Made by a program: the position numbers and the translations under genes. From Musa acuminata AAA Group (taxonomy: Eukaryota > Streptophyta > Magnoliopsida > Zingiberales > Musaceae), in contig NC_088355.1 of assembly GCF_036884655.1 (NCBI RefSeq), positions 23,157,501 through 23,221,500 on the forward strand: a stretch of 64,000 nt of DNA, in the 5' to 3' direction. Under the pieces are notes generated by a model. It had not been told where the DNA came from. It saw only the letters and a list, made by a program, of their open reading frames with translations, and ran no database searches. Numbering within the stretch: position 1 is the first letter of the stretch; the number at the start of each line of letters is the position of its first letter. This document shows, piece by piece, positions 60,896 to 64,000 of the stretch.

Positions 60896-62385
60896 TGTTG
60901 GGAAATCATCGGGGGCGACATCATATGCGCAGCGGAAGAACAAGAAAACAAAAATCCCCGATTCCCAAAAAGATGTTCATCGTCGTGCGAAGATTGGTGC
61001 GCAAAATCCGCAAAAAACACAAAACTGTGTATAGAGATTGTGTTACCTAGGGAGATCGTATATCCCTGTTTCCTTGCAGATCCTTAGGTTGAAGGAGGTC
61101 AAGCGTCCTCCTCTCTAGCGGTGATCCACACCGCAGGGTTGCGACGACGCTCCTCAAAACTCCAGGCCTACTCTGAGGTGGAGAGGGAGAGGAGAATAGG
61201 AAGGGCAAGCAAAGACTCTAGCCTATGAGGCTGTGAATCCCTCCTATTTATAGAGATCCCGTGTCAAAACCCTAATGGGTCCTTTCCCTAGTGGGTATTG
61301 GATCTGCATCCAATAAGACAAGGGCTCCGTCGGATATCTCATATCCGAACCTCTACTCATCGCAATGCCTACCATATGTGTGTGACCCTCTAGGCCCAAT
61401 ATCGAGCTGGCCGTGAGTCATACCTGTCAGAACTCCTTCTAACTCAGTGAATTATTATCTCTGTAATAATTCACTCGACTCATTGACTACGGAAGTACTA
61501 GGCCACTACGCCGTAGTCCCCAGACGATACAGGGGAATCCAATCCATTGGACCTGTCTGTCCTTAGTTACCATGTACCTATAGTCCCTCATCCATCTAAT
61601 ATCCTAGAGACCGTATATCGAGCATGGTGCTGTCAGACCCATACGGTTTCTACTCGAGTCTCGCTCTAATCGGATTCTCCCGGAGAACTCTTTCTCTCTC
61701 AACCCGAATGACCCTGGCCAGGGATTTGTCTGAGCAAGAACACATGGGATATTCCTCTCATGATACCGAGAGTGGATGATCCTCTATCGACACTCAATAG
61801 CCCTCGTAAGGTCGACTACCACTCCCAATGACCAGCTGTACTAGATCTGGGAACAGCCAAACCTATAAGTCTGGTATCAAAGAGTGGAGCACTCATACAG
61901 GACATCCTTGGTGTCTCAAGTCTAAGAACCAGATACACCACTAGGACTATGGAATCGTTGTCTGACAATAAGGCATCATCAACCATCCAGCATTCCGTAA
62001 GCGGATCAATCAGTGAACTCATTCTCCAATGAGCACCTGTACTGTATCCCTAGTGTCCCTACACGAGCAGCTATGAGACCAGCTGCATCCATCATATGGA
62101 CGGGTATACAGCACACCAGTCTATCCGGTTATCACGATGTCCCTCTCGAGTAACCTATGACCGGGATTATTTAGGATATGTGTTTAAAGGTGAATCGATC
62201 TCATTATCGTGATCTCATCACGATCCGATTCCCATTGCACAAATCCAAGGACATCACAATATATATGCATTTATGCAATAGTTATAAAGTGATATACGCC
62301 AAAATATAATAAGCAAAAAGATTCTGTATCAAGTCACACGTGCCATCACTCACGTGATTGGCTTGCTGGGCACTTATGACTAGCA
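60896..62385 (-). repeat. 5' LTR of element A
   Basis: TGTTGGGAAATCATCGGGG to ...CACTTATGACTAGCA on the plus strand; reversed TATA at 61245-61252. It lacks 6 bp (gagagg-type) near 61088 relative to the other LTR. Confidence 0.93.
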
Positions 62386-62538
62386 CAACCGCCCCTGATA
62401 GAGGTGGCACCGCCCAGAGGCTCAGTCTTCGAGCTCTGCCAAGAGGTGCAACCGCCCCAGTCAGGAGGTGCAACCGCCTGATCCCGGAATTCCGGGAATT
62501 GACAGATTTGAGCTCCAAATTTGAACTGGGTTGGGGCC

Positions 62539-62546
62539 TATAAATA
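62539..62546 (+). promoter_or_regulatory. TATA box of C's 3' LTR
   Basis: TATAAATA in ggggcctataaatacccc. The insertion of A separates most of the dyad array from this box, 8.7 kb upstream. Confidence 0.55.
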
Positions 62547-63322
62547 CCCCACTCATTTAGCACTGAAAGCACAGAACACACACTCGAAATCTTGCTGTCT
62601 TTCTGTGTTTCTTAGAGCTCAAAACTGCTAGTTCTCCTCTTTCTATTCTTCAAGTTTGAGTTGTAAAGAGAGGAGAGAAAACTTCTATAAGGGTTGTCTC
62701 CTAAGCCCGTCAAAAGGAGTGAATCAGTAAGAGGGTGGTTGGCCTTCGCCTATTGAAGGAAGGCCTCTAGTTGACGTCGGTGACCTCGTCGGTGGAGGAA
62801 GCCAAAAGTGGAGTAGGTCAAGATTGACCGAACCACTCTAAATCTCGGTTTGCATTTCCTTTGAGTATTTTACCTTCACTACAAACTTCTCAATAGCTTA
62901 CTGCCCTCTGCGATTTTACGAACGAGTTTCAAGGTTCAGACGTAAATCTGCGTTTAGACATAAATCTGCATTTAGACATAAATCGACTTTCCTCGTACAA
63001 TCATCATATTTCAGTTTACGTTTACGTTTTGATTTCAATCATAACTGTTTATTGCCTTTTGCGATCTTACGAATAAGTTTCTAAGTTCAGAATTTTTCGA
63101 ATCTACGTTTAGACGTAAATCGGCTTTTCTCGTACGATCATCATATTTCAGTTTACGTTTACGTTTTGATTTCAATCATAACTGCTTACTGCCTTCTGCG
63201 ATCTTACGAACAAGTTTCTAAGTTCAAAACTTTCTAAATCTGCACTTAGACATAAATCGTTTTTTATCGAACGAACGCAGCTTTCGTTTTAATCGTTGAA
63301 AAATTTCCGCTGCACTAATTCA

Positions 63323-63348
63323 CCCCCCCCCCCCCCCCCCCCCCCCCC
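63323..63348 (+). repeat. Poly-C tract at the end of C's 3' LTR
   Basis: 26 consecutive C between aattca and tcttagtg, 23 bp before the LTR end. Confidence 0.9.
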
Positions 63349-63376
63349 TCTTAGTGCTCTCGATCCTAACAGCCCT

Positions 63377-64000
63377 CGCCAAAGTTGGCAAAACTCAGGA
63401 AGCAGTTAGGTGAACTGCTTAGCCGTGGTCTCATCCGCAGCTCTAAAGTACCTTTCGGAGCTCCAGTTCTCTTCCAGAAGAAATAAGATGGGAGCCTCCG
63501 ATTATGCGTCGACTACCGAGCCCTCAACAAAGTGACAGTGAAGAACAAGTATCCCATCCTGCTCATTGTGGACTTGTTCGACCAATTGGACAAAGCCAAG
63601 TATTTCTCAAAACTCGACCTTCGGTCGGGGTATTGGCAGGTTCGCATTTCTGAAGGCGACGTAGCGAAGACTACTTGTATGATCAGGTATGGAGCATTTG
63701 AGTTCTTGGTGATGCCTTTTGGCTTAACTAACACTCCGGTCACGTTTTGCACTCTCATGAACTAGTTATTCAAGGAGTATTTGGATAAGTTCGTGGTCGT
63801 CTACTTGGACGATATCGTCGTCTACAGTCAAACGCTCGAGGAGCACGTCAAACACCTTCGGACAATTTTCAAGGTTCTCAGGGAAAACACTTTGTTCGTG
63901 AAAAGGGGGAAATGCTACATTGCTCAAACTGATATCTTATTCTTGGGACATCAAATCGGTGATGGCTCCATTTGAATAGATAAGTTGAAGGTGCAAGTGG
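63377..64000 (+). pseudogene. Gypsy reverse transcriptase (element D), right of the C insertion
   Basis: In-frame continuation of the left part: LGELLSRGLIRSSK, FGAPVLFQKK then a stop (63484-63486), [42 protein letters not shown], a stop near 63763, then VVVYLDDIVVYS with the catalytic YLDD, and FLGHQIGDGSI followed by another stop. Domain order and motifs are those of a gypsy RT; RNase H and integrase lie right of the window. Confidence 0.9.

Larger units (their letters stand above)
53682..62385 (-). mobile_element. Element A: full-length young Ty1/copia retrotransposon
   Basis: 8704 bp, LTRs 53682-55176 and 60896-62385, perfect duplication caacc (53677-53681, 62386-62390). It is inserted inside a GGTGCAACCGCC module of C's 3' LTR. 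By eye the two LTRs differ at roughly ten positions plus one 6-bp gap over about 1490 bp, so the insertion is recent. One long polyprotein frame remains; the only clear lesion is a 26-bp deletion in gag. Confidence 0.95.
38268..63371 (+). mobile_element. Element C: gag-only non-autonomous copia-type LTR retrotransposon (TR-GAG-like), interrupted by B and A
   Basis: TGTTGAATCTCG at 38268 to CGATCCTAACA at 63371, flanked by gccct (38263-38267 and 63372-63376). Without A and B it is 7827 bp: 5' LTR 2047, interior 3681, 3' LTR 2099. The interior has a primer-binding site, one gag frame, a long AT-rich non-coding part and a polypurine tract. No protease, integrase, RT or RNase H is visible on either strand. 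The features fit TR-GAG elements, thought to use enzymes of autonomous relatives; G, with a similar LTR, is a candidate type of partner. Confidence 0.9.
52564..63371 (+). repeat. 3' LTR of element C (interrupted by A at 53682-62385)
   Basis: 52564-53681 plus 62391-63371, 2099 bp net. Same layout as the 5' LTR: dyad array from 53420, TATA at 62539-62546, R-U5 repeats at 62901-63270, and a 26-C tract (63323-63348). It has one more dyad module than the 5' LTR (perfect dyad at 53627-53645 preceded by an extra about 22-bp unit). Confidence 0.9.
30586..64000 (+). mobile_element. Element E: copia retrotransposon of the A/B family, interrupted by F and by D; continues past the window
   Basis: Starts TGCTAGTTATAGGTGCCC after the 5-bp gtacc (30581-30585). 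The same sequence, reversed, forms the LTR ends of A and B. LTR, primer-binding site and part of the leader are present to 35436, where gypsy element D is inserted. The polyprotein of E would lie right of the window, beyond D. Confidence 0.8.
35437..64000 (+). mobile_element. Element D: Ty3/gypsy retrotransposon, interrupted by C; continues past the window
   Basis: LTR 35437-36180, primer-binding site, gag, protease, first residues of RT to 38267, then element C, then RT from 63377. Removing C and one gccct copy leaves the RT frame continuous across the junction. Motifs fit a chromovirus-type gypsy element; the integrase that would confirm this is outside the window. At least five in-frame stops mark it as inactive. 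Confidence 0.85.

Overview
The window is plant nuclear DNA: two intron-rich genes with canonical GT-AG introns, followed by about 40 kb of retrotransposons inserted into one another. The transposon mix and gene structures suggest a monocot, perhaps the banana/ensete family; that is an inference, not something read directly from the bases. There are no tRNA, rRNA, CRISPR or bacterial-type features that I can support. Left part (1-25.7 kb): a decayed hAT transposase gene runs on the minus strand from the left edge to a terminal inverted repeat at 2949. The last seven exons of an EamA/DMT-type membrane transporter follow on the plus strand (4821-12950). Converging on it is a complete minus-strand gene in 16 exons (22538 down to 14250) for a 735-residue STRUBBELIG-RECEPTOR FAMILY receptor kinase: signal peptide, SUB domain, LRRs, proline-rich stretch, one membrane span, atypical kinase. 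Its intron 10 carries a solo LTR with an intact target-site duplication (TSD). From about 22.9 to 25.7 kb I see only simple repeats and weak gene-like fragments. Right part (25.7-64 kb): apart from one older copia gag remnant (H, 25730-27204), this is one nested stack, reconstructed from LTR ends and 5-bp TSDs. G, a copia pol remnant on the minus strand, has its LTR interrupted by E. E is a copia element on the plus strand; its LTR holds F, a 2.86-kb solo LTR (TSD atacg). E's leader is interrupted by D, a Ty3/gypsy element on the plus strand. D's reverse transcriptase is interrupted by C (38268-63371, TSD gccct). C has B inserted in its 5' LTR (TSD attca) and A in its 3' LTR (TSD caacc). A and B are full-length copia elements of E's family, both on the minus strand. 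The insertion order is therefore G, E, D, C, then A and B; F came after E. How the parts relate: C has long LTRs, a primer-binding site, a polypurine tract and an intact gag, but no protease, integrase, reverse transcriptase or RNase H, and its gag lacks a CCHC knuckle. It is a gag-only (TR-GAG-like) non-autonomous element whose LTRs resemble those of G, which still shows pol remnants. Points worth a second look are four regularly spaced identical hairpins in the leader of A and B, a dyad-motif array upstream of the TATA box in C's LTR that differs in copy number between its two LTRs, a variable poly-C tract at the 3' end of every C-family LTR, and the HRN/DCG kinase motifs of the receptor gene.
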